From the IMG/VR virus record IMGVR_UViG_3300023178_000168, positions 1 to 32,785 of that record: DNA of 32,785 bases; one strand, written 5' to 3'. The notes beneath the pieces are model-generated. The model saw only the letters and a program-made list of their open reading frames with translations, made no database searches and was not told where the DNA came from. Below, in pieces: positions 25,377 to 32,050 of the stretch; positions within the stretch are counted from its first letter, which is position 1; each line of letters begins with the position of its first letter. The position numbers and the translations under genes are program-made. The stretch is from a virus.

Positions 25377-26957
25377 TCACAACACCGTCATCACTTCTGT
25401 GTAGCGCGGTAGGGCTTCAGCCACTTGCGCTTTGAACAACTGATACTTACTACCCAAGTCTACATTCTGCGTTCCTTCGGGCAACAACACGCTACGGTCA
25501 TCGGACAGAATCAAATCCATCGCAACTAACTTCGTGCAGATGTCCTCAATGGCTTTCTCCACATACCGCTCTCCGTAGACATAGGACACCTTGACGGCGT
25601 TCCATGAGAAGTAAGGGTAGGAGTTGTTGAAGTAAATCACACCCATGTCGTAGTCAGCCCACCAATCGCGAAGACGAGCCTCGTCACCTGTGGTCGTGCC
25701 TACATAATCAATTTTGAACTTCTTTTGATTCAGCGTTGCATCGGCAACTGCCGCCGCGCTGATGTCGCCTACGAGGTCAGTCACGCCGTTGAGCGTTGTG
25801 CCGCTGATGCTGGTGTAGTAGCCGTAAGTGCTTCCTATGTTGATGATACCGTAGGGAGCCAATCCCGACACGCTATTGACGACGATGGTGGTTGCGGTGG
25901 ATGACACCACTTTCACATCGGTGCTGGTCGCGCCGGTAAAGGTGATGCCGTCGGAGGTGCATGCATAGGTGGCGTTCTCGCCAGCCTCACCACGACGCAT
26001 GGAGGTGATTTTGAGTTGACCGCCACCGTAGTCAGCGTTCGCAGAAGCCATGAACTCGTGATGCACATTTGCGGTGGTTGTGCCGTCAGTCTCGGTGATG
26101 TCTTCAAACGCAAACGACGGGCTAAACAGCGTGGCTGATTTACCTTTGCGCGCATCCTTGTTGATGAGGTCAGCGAGTTGTTGAGCGGTGCTGACATTAT
26201 CAAACTGCGCGCGAAACTTAGATGTCCCCTCACCAACCGTCAGCGTCGCCACACCGCCACCACCGGGGCATAAGAAGACCTTATCGGTATCAGCCGTCAA
26301 TTGCGTGAAGTCATCCACCTTGAGGCGGATTTCAGCCGCGGCAATCTCGCGATAGTCAGCACCCTGCCAAATCTCAAGACGGAGAATCTGTTGCGCGTTG
26401 CGGAACATTAGCGGGACAGAACCCACATAGTCGGTGTAGTAGCGACGACGGTAGGGCTTGTAGGTGTCAAAGTTGAGGTATTCAGCCGTCTGCAACATAG
26501 GTCGCCATGCGTTGTTCGTGAGGTTGTCAATTTTGTCTTGGGTGCGGAGGATGAGTGTTTCAACCTGCGCTTTCGTGACCCCTTTGCGTTTGCCGTTCGT
26601 GAACGATTGAAGGTTTTGGACCTGCGCGTTATCAACCGTCGTGTAGTCTCCTGTTAAAGCATCAGCAAACGAAAGACGAACATTGCCGGAAGCGCGAGCA
26701 ACGCTTGTAATAGTTCGCTCTTCACCCATTTCGGTATCGCTGGTAATTTCAATCGTATCACCTACTTCAAAGCCAACCAATCGGTAGTCTGCGGGGGAAA
26801 TGTCAACATGGGTAGAGCCGTCTTCTGCGGCCAAGTAAACAGGGTCGGGGAATGGGATTTGAAGAATGTCAGCAACCTTTTGTGCGGATGTGTAGTAAAG
26901 CCTGTCGGGGAAGAGAGGACGACCTTCGCGCTCACCTGTTTGGAATACGGTCGGCAT
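25377..26957 (-). CDS. head-tail connector (adaptor)-like protein with large inserted domain
   Basis: 526 residues. The ATG at 26957 has GGAGG 7 nt upstream and overlaps the preceding stop (TGATG). N-terminal sequence at 9-35 resembles adaptor starts. A helix at about 127-150 (VTKAQVETLILRTQDKIDNL) precedes a basic, aromatic region (YKPYRRRYYTDYVGS). Another helix near the C-terminus (YVEKAIEDICTKLVAMDLIL, 465-484) is typical of head-tail adaptors, which form a ring under the portal. Between them lies a long beta-rich insertion, including the module GIINIGSTYGYYTSISGTTL (370-389). Usual adaptors have 100-200 residues, so this one is strongly enlarged. It follows the capsid genes and precedes the tail terminator, consistent with the role. 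Moderately sure. Confidence 0.75.
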   Translation of the reverse strand: MPTVFQTGEREGRPLFPDRLYYTSAQKVADILQIPFPDPVYLAAEDGSTHVDISPADYRLVGFEVGDTIEITSDTEMGEERTITSVARASGNVRLSFADALTGDYTTVDNAQVQNLQSFTNGKRKGVTKAQVETLILRTQDKIDNLTNNAWRPMLQTAEYLNFDTYKPYRRRYYTDYVGSVPLMFRNAQQILRLEIWQGADYREIAAAEIRLKVDDFTQLTADTDKVFLCPGGGGVATLTVGEGTSKFRAQFDNVSTAQQLADLINKDARKGKSATLFSPSFAFEDITETDGTTTANVHHEFMASANADYGGGQLKITSMRRGEAGENATYACTSDGITFTGATSTDVKVVSSTATTIVVNSVSGLAPYGIINIGSTYGYYTSISGTTLNGVTDLVGDISAAAVADATLNQKKFKIDYVGTTTGDEARLRDWWADYDMGVIYFNNSYPYFSWNAVKVSYVYGERYVEKAIEDICTKLVAMDLILSDDRSVLLPEGTQNVDLGSKYQLFKAQVAEALPRYTEVMTVL

Positions 26958-27856
26958 CACTCATCCTCCATTCTCGCGCGATATTCAAGGAACCTGTTTT
27001 TCAAGTTTTTCGGCATTTTAGGTAGTCTTCCGTGTTCTTGGTGGAAAGCGTGTATGTCGGGAAACAGGTGGTCAACTCTACCACCGCGTGAGTCTTTGCG
27101 AGCGCGACGGAGTTTTTGTTCAAACTCTTCTTGCGCTCGTCGTCGCGCTAATTGGAGGTCGTATTGTTGAACGCGAGGTGTTTCTTTTGGAGCCTGTGCT
27201 TGAGCCTGTTGACGGACGCGCTCTTCTTCTGCTTGCATTGCACGCATCTGTGCGGCGGCTTCATGAAAACCAGCGGCCTCCATTTCTTCGGGCGTCATTT
27301 TGAGCAAACGCCAAGCCATATCCATTGGATTTTCACTTCTTTGAAAAATGCCCTTGAATGGTATGTTCCTAAAAGTGGGTGTTCCTCTACGACCCGTTGC
27401 TCCTTCATAAGAAAAATCAGTCGCTTGAGTCGCGGATTCGTCATCGGTCAAGAAACGACGACCTTCTCCTGTTGCAGTCATGTTCATGCTTCCCCCACTC
27501 CCTACATCTCCTACCGCTTGAAAATCAACTTGGTTCGGCATTTCGGGAAGGTATTGCTTTTCGCCTCCCATGTAATGTTCGGTAGCCTCATCAAAAGCCG
27601 CTGAACCGGGATGGTGTTCAAGGCCACAATTCACGCACGCTGTTTTTCCATTTCCACTCGCGACGGTTCCGCCGCAATCCGAGCAGGTGTGAGGTTCCGC
27701 CGCTAAACCTGCTTTTCCTCGTGCTAACGCAACAGGAACGCGTTTGTCTCCAATGATTTTAATTTGCGCTGTATCAGCGTGTCTACTTCCCGTCATGGGT
27801 TTGATACGAGTGTCGTCATTATCGTCTCCATCAATATCACCGCTCAATCTCACCAT
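26957..27856 (-). CDS. zinc ribbon protein with internal NPMDMAWRLLK motif and charged helix
   Basis: 299 residues from ATG 27856, which overlaps the preceding stop (TGATG) and has GAGGTG upstream. A zinc ribbon is visible at Cys58, Cys61, Cys74 and Cys77 (CSDCGGTVASGNGKTACVNC). The linker at 80-170 is Gly-, Asp- and Thr-rich. The motif NPMDMAWRLLK occurs at 176-186, here inside the protein rather than at the start. A long charged, Gln- and Glu-rich helix follows (about 188-260), probably a coiled coil. The final part (FPDIHAFHQEHGRLPKMPKN) resembles a short helical repeat. It could be a fusion of a zinc-ribbon module with a motif-bearing helical module. It lies just before the connector gene. 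No named family is recognised. Confidence 0.82.
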   Translation of the reverse strand: MVRLSGDIDGDDNDDTRIKPMTGSRHADTAQIKIIGDKRVPVALARGKAGLAAEPHTCSDCGGTVASGNGKTACVNCGLEHHPGSAAFDEATEHYMGGEKQYLPEMPNQVDFQAVGDVGSGGSMNMTATGEGRRFLTDDESATQATDFSYEGATGRRGTPTFRNIPFKGIFQRSENPMDMAWRLLKMTPEEMEAAGFHEAAAQMRAMQAEEERVRQQAQAQAPKETPRVQQYDLQLARRRAQEEFEQKLRRARKDSRGGRVDHLFPDIHAFHQEHGRLPKMPKNLKNRFLEYRARMEDE

Positions 27857-28122
27857 CAAATCACCTCTTCGGTTTTTGCAAGGTTGTAGTGCATTGGTTT
27901 CTTACACGCGCCGCATCGCTCAAGGTAGCAAAAGTGGAGCATGCCGCAGAAGCGGCAACGCGTGCCGGAACCGATGTTCACGATGTCTCGGATGTTGCGC
28001 GTCTTCATGTTTTGACGCTTGACAACACCCTTCAACTTGTCGCGCTCATCGGTCTTAACCATTGACTCTTCGGCCTTACGCCAGCCTTGTTTCTCAAGGC
28101 GTTGCAGTTCGCTCAAGTCCAT
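27856..28122 (-). CDS. small zinc-ribbon protein
   Basis: 88 residues. The ATG at 28122 is chosen because GAGGTG lies 6 nt upstream; a GTG three codons earlier would overlap that site. The N-terminus is a charged helix (MDLSELQRLEKQGWRKAEES). Cys56, Cys59, Cys70 and Cys73, with Cys65 between (RCRFCGMLHFCYLERCGACK), form a likely zinc ribbon. Such zinc ribbons are frequent in archaeal and viral DNA- or RNA-binding proteins and also as structural knuckles. It lies within capsid accessory genes, and its stop overlaps the next start by 1 nt. Function unknown; it may be a virion component or a regulator of the module. Confidence 0.8.
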   Translation of the reverse strand: MDLSELQRLEKQGWRKAEESMVKTDERDKLKGVVKRQNMKTRNIRDIVNIGSGTRCRFCGMLHFCYLERCGACKKPMHYNLAKTEEVI

Positions 28123-28132
28123 GTCGCTCACC

Positions 28133-28306
28133 TCACGAGGTGACGACTACGACATAGAGGTTGCCCTGCATGGTGTAAGAGGTGATACCCTCAACCGTCT
28201 TCCCGCTGGTGTAGTCGTCAAGGACCTTCTGCACGCCACCGGCCACACTCGCGCCTGTCTCGCACCCTTCGTTGGGTGTGAACTCAAACACTTTTGTGTC
28301 GGACAA
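28133..28306 (-). CDS. 57-residue small protein with TTG start
   Basis: A short frame from TTG at 28306 to TGA at 28133-28135, just filling the space between two confident genes. AGGTGA lies 5 nt before the TTG and overlaps the preceding stop (TGAGGTGA). The product starts MSDTKVFEFTPNEGCETGAS, continues with VAGGVQKVLDDYTSGKTVEG, and ends in a beta strand NLYVVVVTS. Conservation of the stop-within-ribosome-site pattern seen at neighbouring junctions supports translation. No family is recognised; it is likely a small virion or assembly protein. If it were not coding there would be an unusual 195-nt gap in an otherwise gap-free operon. Confidence 0.72.
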   Translation of the reverse strand: MSDTKVFEFTPNEGCETGASVAGGVQKVLDDYTSGKTVEGITSYTMQGNLYVVVVTS

Positions 28307-28317
28307 GGTGAATCACC

Positions 28318-28569
28318 TCATCGCTTGCCGAAGACCATCAAACGACCGCCGCTTGCACCGGGGTTGGTAAATCGGACGATTGTTGCGGTAGTGGTATCAA
28401 TCGCGCATCCAAGTGGAGTGGCGGCGGCGGCGTTAGGCACAACCGTCACCATAAGAACTTCACTAAGAAAATCGCTCAAATCAGCGGAAGTGTCGCCGCT
28501 CGCGACGGTTCCGGTAATCACAATCAAGTCGCCCAAAGTGTGGGGTCTGTTATCGCTTACAAATGCCAT
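28318..28569 (-). CDS. small beta-rich capsid accessory protein, unknown
   Basis: 83 residues from ATG 28569. The ATG three codons upstream directly abuts AGGAG and could not be used, whereas this one is 9 nt away; it is also 1 nt after the preceding stop. The sequence is a series of short strands with Gly, Thr and Ala (DLIVITGTVASGDTSADLSD, EVLMVTVVPNAAAATPLG) and ends in GGRLMVFGKR. The small size, beta content and closeness to the capsid gene suggest a head decoration or stabilising protein, which is inference. No family recognised. Confidence 0.75.
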   Translation of the reverse strand: MAFVSDNRPHTLGDLIVITGTVASGDTSADLSDFLSEVLMVTVVPNAAAATPLGCAIDTTTATIVRFTNPGASGGRLMVFGKR

Positions 28570-28570
28570 A

Positions 28571-28945
28571 TCATTCATCTCCTGTTGGTTCTGCTTCTTC
28601 TGCCTCGTTCATAGAGTCTTCGGTGGGGTTAAGGTGCGCGTCAATTGCCGCGAGCAACTTTTTCTTGGTGGACAGGGAAGAGGATTCAATCCCCTCTTCT
28701 TCCATCCACGCGAGAATGTCGCCTTTCGTCCATCCCATGTCGGGGATGCCGTCGTTGCCTGTGTCCACGGTCGCGGCTTCGTAAGCGAAGCCTTCAATGA
28801 GAAACTCTTTGTTGTTCTCAAAGGATGACCTGTAAGACTCAAGCCACTCCGCGCTAACTTCACGCGGTTGACCCCAACTCCACCAACCCAAAGAACCCAT
28901 GTTCGCGCCAGCGCGTCGTGGTCCTCGGTAGGTAATCGTAGGCAA
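28571..28945 (-). CDS. HeH/SAP-like helical capsid accessory protein (TTG start)
   Basis: 124 residues from TTG at 28945: GAGGTG lies 6 nt upstream and overlaps the preceding stop. An upstream GTG would overlap the previous gene by 29 nt and lacks a ribosome site. The N-terminus is basic and Gly/Trp-rich (TITYRGPRRAGANMGSLGWW). The C-terminal part, GWTKGDILAWMEEEGIESSS then LSTKKKLLAAIDAHL, has the helix-extension-helix layout of HeH/SAP domains of phage head-region proteins. In such proteins the domain may bind DNA or dock to the neck. An acidic tail closes the protein. It is the second SAP/HeH-type gene in this window; the other is at 21297-21722. Confidence 0.8.
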   Translation of the reverse strand: MPTITYRGPRRAGANMGSLGWWSWGQPREVSAEWLESYRSSFENNKEFLIEGFAYEAATVDTGNDGIPDMGWTKGDILAWMEEEGIESSSLSTKKKLLAAIDAHLNPTEDSMNEAEEAEPTGDE

Positions 28946-28955
28946 GAAGAACACC

Positions 28956-29417
28956 TCAAACCACGATGAGAAGCAGTTCAGCACCCGTCGTATCGTTGGT
29001 TGTGCCGTCGCTGGTCAGTTCAATATCAAAGGTCAACTCAAGCGCGGCGGTCTTGCTCACACCAAGAGAAGCGGTCGCGTCAACCTGCGATGTGTAAACA
29101 CCAAGAATGGTTGTGATACCTGCGCCACCTGCGTCTTGCGTTGGGTCGTTGGAGAGCGATAGCGTGTCGCCTTCTGCAAGAGCAGAACTCATCGTAAGAC
29201 CAATCAATCGCGGGCTTTGAGACGAGTTCGTGCCGTCAGCCTGTCGTGGCTCAAAAGGCGTAAGAGTTCCGGGGTAAGTCCCGGCTCCACCTGCCAGCCA
29301 TGTCGTGCTGTCGTTGTTGCTCGCGCCTGCTTGCAATTCAATGTCAAAGTTCACGGTAGTCGTAGCCGTTCCGCTACACACATATCGGATTCCTCGGTTA
29401 TCTTTCGTTGTTGCCAT
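28956..29417 (-). CDS. capsid-adjacent beta protein, possible decoration protein
   Basis: 153 residues, starting 15 nt after the capsid gene stop with AAGGAG 10 nt before the ATG. The composition is rich in Thr, Ala, Gly, Asp and Ser with beta-strand spacing (YVCSGTATTTVNFDIELQAG, LGVSKTAALELTFDIELTSD). It ends in a hydrophobic strand (GAELLLIVV). The pair of similar phrases NFDIEL and TFDIEL suggests two related beta units. The gene directly after the major capsid gene often encodes a decoration protein or head fibre; that is my inference, since no specific family is recognised. Confidence 0.75.
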   Translation of the reverse strand: MATTKDNRGIRYVCSGTATTTVNFDIELQAGASNNDSTTWLAGGAGTYPGTLTPFEPRQADGTNSSQSPRLIGLTMSSALAEGDTLSLSNDPTQDAGGAGITTILGVYTSQVDATASLGVSKTAALELTFDIELTSDGTTNDTTGAELLLIVV

Positions 29418-29432
29418 TTTTCATCATCTCCT

Positions 29433-30599
29433 TCATTGTAGGTTGCGAATGCTCCCGCTTGCGCCAAAGAACGAACACCAAAGTTCGCCCATCGTTCGGT
29501 AAAGCCCCTCTTGTCCAAGACGGTTAATCGCGAATGGGTCACCCGTTTCAATACCGGATTCAAAGTATTGCGTTGGGATTGCAGTTTGGAACCACAGGTA
29601 GTCCGTATCCAAGTAGTAGATGCGCGAAAGAGAACCGCTGGCGGTTGCCGTGTCATCGGGCATGTCCTTCGTTGGAATCATTGGAACGCCGTTGTAGGTT
29701 GCGACGATGAAGCCAGCCTCAAGACCGGGAACACCCTTCACACCGTTGAAGGTGGGGGTCACGCGCTTGGAGTCCATGAACCGCTGTTGCGATTGGAGCA
29801 ATTGCTGAACGCGCATCAAAGTGTCGTAGCCCGTCAGCATGACCTTCGGGTTACCACCACGAGTCCAAATCTGTTGGAACAATCCGTCAAGTTGGTTGAG
29901 GGACAAGTTGCGGTTGGTCGCGGCAGTTGAAGCGTCGCCACCAACATCCACTTCCGCGCTGTGGAAAGCGGCGGAACCATCGCGAGTGATGGAATACATG
30001 TCGTGGTCGGTGAGCAAGTCAACACCTGCTTGAGTGGTGGTCATCACGGCAGGGTCGGAAGTGATTCGGTCAAGCGATTCAAAGTCGTTGCCTGCGGTGG
30101 TGGTGACATCCTGCAAGAGCATTCGGTTGATGTGTTCAGCGTGATGCTTACCCATTTCTTCCTTCAACACGGAGCGCACATCGCCCATACCGTCGTCCTT
30201 GTCGGAAAGGAACATGCTCACTTCGGACAAGTCAAAAGTGTGCGCGATGGTCTTGGGCTTTGCGGCCACATGGAGGAACTCCGGCTTGGAGGTGTCGGGA
30301 AGAACGCCGTTCTCGGCAATGCCGCCACCCTTCGTGAACGAAGCGCGCTCCGTGAGGATGCGCCATCCACTTCGCTCCCAAGGCTTCTTGGGTAGAATGG
30401 AGAAGGCGTTGAACTCTTGGTTGAGTTGCGACCAAACCTTTCGGCCATAGATTGCTTGATAGGTTCCCGCGGTGGTGGACAACAAAGGCGCGTCAGCCTT
30501 CAAAATGTCACCTGCACCGTAGGTGTATCCGGTTTGAGAAGCCCCACCGTAGTAGTAACGCTCCATGTCTTGAACTGTTCTTACATAATTTCGTGCCAT
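29433..30599 (-). CDS. major capsid protein, HK97 fold
   Basis: 388 residues. The ATG at 30599 overlaps the protease stop (TGATG) and has the strongest ribosome site in the window, AAAGGAGG, 9 nt upstream, fitting a highly expressed protein. The layout is that of HK97-type capsid proteins: an N-terminal arm with Tyr-rich MARNYVRTVQDMERYYYGGA, a long mainly helical middle (VRSVLKEEMGKHHAEHINRM), a segment for the A-domain (PKVMLTGYDTLMRVQQLLQS), and a C-terminal beta part (GDPFAINRLGQEGLYRTMGE). It lacks a long N-terminal delta domain, consistent with a scaffold supplied by the fused protease-scaffold gene upstream. The capsid identity is based on these features plus the order protease, capsid, connector. 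Confidence 0.93.
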   Translation of the reverse strand: MARNYVRTVQDMERYYYGGASQTGYTYGAGDILKADAPLLSTTAGTYQAIYGRKVWSQLNQEFNAFSILPKKPWERSGWRILTERASFTKGGGIAENGVLPDTSKPEFLHVAAKPKTIAHTFDLSEVSMFLSDKDDGMGDVRSVLKEEMGKHHAEHINRMLLQDVTTTAGNDFESLDRITSDPAVMTTTQAGVDLLTDHDMYSITRDGSAAFHSAEVDVGGDASTAATNRNLSLNQLDGLFQQIWTRGGNPKVMLTGYDTLMRVQQLLQSQQRFMDSKRVTPTFNGVKGVPGLEAGFIVATYNGVPMIPTKDMPDDTATASGSLSRIYYLDTDYLWFQTAIPTQYFESGIETGDPFAINRLGQEGLYRTMGELWCSFFGASGSIRNLQ

Positions 30600-32032
30600 C
30601 AGTATTCCCCTCCTTTGAGTGCTTTACCAGCAAGTCGGTGAACATCGTCCCACGACATGTTTGCAAGGTCAGCAGTTTCGGGAATGGTAACGGTTGCTCG
30701 TCCAGCGGACTTTGCAATCATGGTGGAAGTCTCCGACCCAATGTTGTTGATTCGGTCGTTGAGCGCGAGAACAGCCTTCTGCAACTCAACCATCGGTTCG
30801 CGAGCGTCAAAGTTGGCCTTGGCGATTGCGTCAGCCTCGGCCTTTTGCTCTTTGAGGAAGCGGTCGGTGAAGTGGCTGTTCAAGTCGGTCTTGAATTGTT
30901 GCTCGGTGGCCGCGGCTTTGAACACCTCGTAGGCGGCTTCAATCTCGGATTGCGAAACATTGTTCGCGTTGAGGTAGTCGCCCTTGATGACATTCTTGTT
31001 GCCCGATGGCGCGGAGCCAAAGTTGGGCTGGGGTCGCTTGCCGGAATCGTCTTCGCCAGCACCCTCAAGGGAACCTTGCCCTCGGTGGTCGTAGCCGGAT
31101 TCACCCGGTCCGTATCCCTTGTTGAAGTGGTCGCGAGCCGCGAGCGGGTCAAAACCTGCGCTCTTCGCGGTCTGCTCCAACCACAACAGGTAGTCGCTCG
31201 TAATCATATCGTTTCCTTTGCTCATTTTGTCATCTCCGTCGTCGTCTTCGTCGTCTTCGTCGTCCGCATACAAGCCTGTCTCTTTGTCCTCCATCATGGG
31301 AGGTTTCTTTTCCTTCTTATCCTCACGAGCATCCATCAACGACTCTTCTTCGTTTCCGTCATCGTCAATGTCTTTCGTGTCAAGAAGGTCATCAAGACCC
31401 TTGTCTTTGGACTCTTTGTCTTTCTTATCCTCGTCTTTCTCGTCAAGTTTCTTTGACAAGCGTTCAAGGACGCTTTGCAGTTCGCTCATTGTGTTGGTCA
31501 TGTTATCACCTGTGTCTTCCTTGAGGATGCGGAATTGTGCTTCGGGGTTGATACCCTTCTCGCAAATCGTGACCTCATGGAGTTCCATACGACGGATTTC
31601 GCGGTAGTCTCCGCGGGTTTGGTCGCTCTTGTTGACGCGCTCAAAGGCTTGACCGCCAATGGAGAACGAGCGCAGGTTCCCTTTGCGGATTTCCGAAGCC
31701 ACTTCACGCGCCTTCTCAATGTCGCCGCGTAGTTTGATAACAACAAACATACCGGTGTCGTCCACTTCGGACTTCCACATGCGACCGGATGAATCGGTGT
31801 AGGAAGGAATGACCGTTCCCACTTGGATGTTGGAGTGTGCAAGTTGCACATTGCGAAAACCATCGGCTTTCATGAACTTGCCGAACGCGTCTTTGAGTGC
31901 CGAGCGGGTGATGAGGTCACCCTGCTTGTCAACCATCTCAACCGACGCGTATCCAGCAACAACCAAATCATCGCCGAACCCCTTCAAAATGATGGGGTCC
32001 GAGGAAGAAGTGGGGGCCGCGAGAATCGCCAT
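30599..32032 (-). CDS. prohead protease fused to scaffold
   Basis: 477 residues. Residues about 20-170 are an HK97/S78-type prohead protease: VVAGYASVEMVDKQGDLI at 24-41, catalytic His66 in QLAHSNIQVGT, likely catalytic Ser124 in LRSFSIGGQ, and the following HEVTICEKGINPEAQF at 152-167. The family self-cleaves and trims scaffold and capsid proteins. Residues 178-477 are highly charged, with Lys/Glu/Asp runs (230-270) and helices (MTNTMSELQSVLERLSKKLD, EIEAAYEVFKAAATEQQ, EADAIAKANF), consistent with scaffold. An ATG at residue 178 has its own ribosome site, so scaffold alone may also be made. The start ATG is 18 nt after the upstream stop, with GGGGGAG close by. Confidence 0.9.
   Translation of the reverse strand: MAILAAPTSSSDPIILKGFGDDLVVAGYASVEMVDKQGDLITRSALKDAFGKFMKADGFRNVQLAHSNIQVGTVIPSYTDSSGRMWKSEVDDTGMFVVIKLRGDIEKAREVASEIRKGNLRSFSIGGQAFERVNKSDQTRGDYREIRRMELHEVTICEKGINPEAQFRILKEDTGDNMTNTMSELQSVLERLSKKLDEKDEDKKDKESKDKGLDDLLDTKDIDDDGNEEESLMDAREDKKEKKPPMMEDKETGLYADDEDDEDDDGDDKMSKGNDMITSDYLLWLEQTAKSAGFDPLAARDHFNKGYGPGESGYDHRGQGSLEGAGEDDSGKRPQPNFGSAPSGNKNVIKGDYLNANNVSQSEIEAAYEVFKAAATEQQFKTDLNSHFTDRFLKEQKAEADAIAKANFDAREPMVELQKAVLALNDRINNIGSETSTMIAKSAGRATVTIPETADLANMSWDDVHRLAGKALKGGEY
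31505..31511 (-). promoter_or_regulatory. internal ribosome binding site for a separate scaffold
   Basis: On the coding strand AGGTGAT lies 3 nt before an in-frame ATG (31501, residue 178 of the protease-scaffold). The site AGGTGA is the same type used at true starts nearby (GAGGTGA before 22364 and 21874; AGGTGA before 28306). The start falls exactly at the border between protease and scaffold. Translation from it would give a 300-residue scaffold ending at 30599. A similar nested arrangement is known for lambda C and Nu3. Confidence 0.7.
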
Positions 32033-32050
32033 TGCTCCCCCGACTTTATT

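Noticed and set aside
28946-28984. Upstream GTG start for the 124-residue HeH-like protein
   Set aside because: It would overlap the previous gene by 29 nt and has no ribosome site; TTG at 28945 has GAGGTG 6 nt upstream.
31230-31265. Tandem GTCGTCTTC-like repeats
   Set aside because: They encode an Asp/Glu run in the scaffold linker; low-complexity acidic coding sequence rather than a functional DNA repeat.
30452-31456. 334-codon plus-strand frame with a hydrophobic, Phe/Val/Leu-rich C-terminus resembling membrane segments
   Set aside because: It is the antisense of the Asp/Glu/Lys-rich scaffold region; acidic codons read backwards give Phe, Val and Leu. No ribosome site and no plus-strand neighbours.
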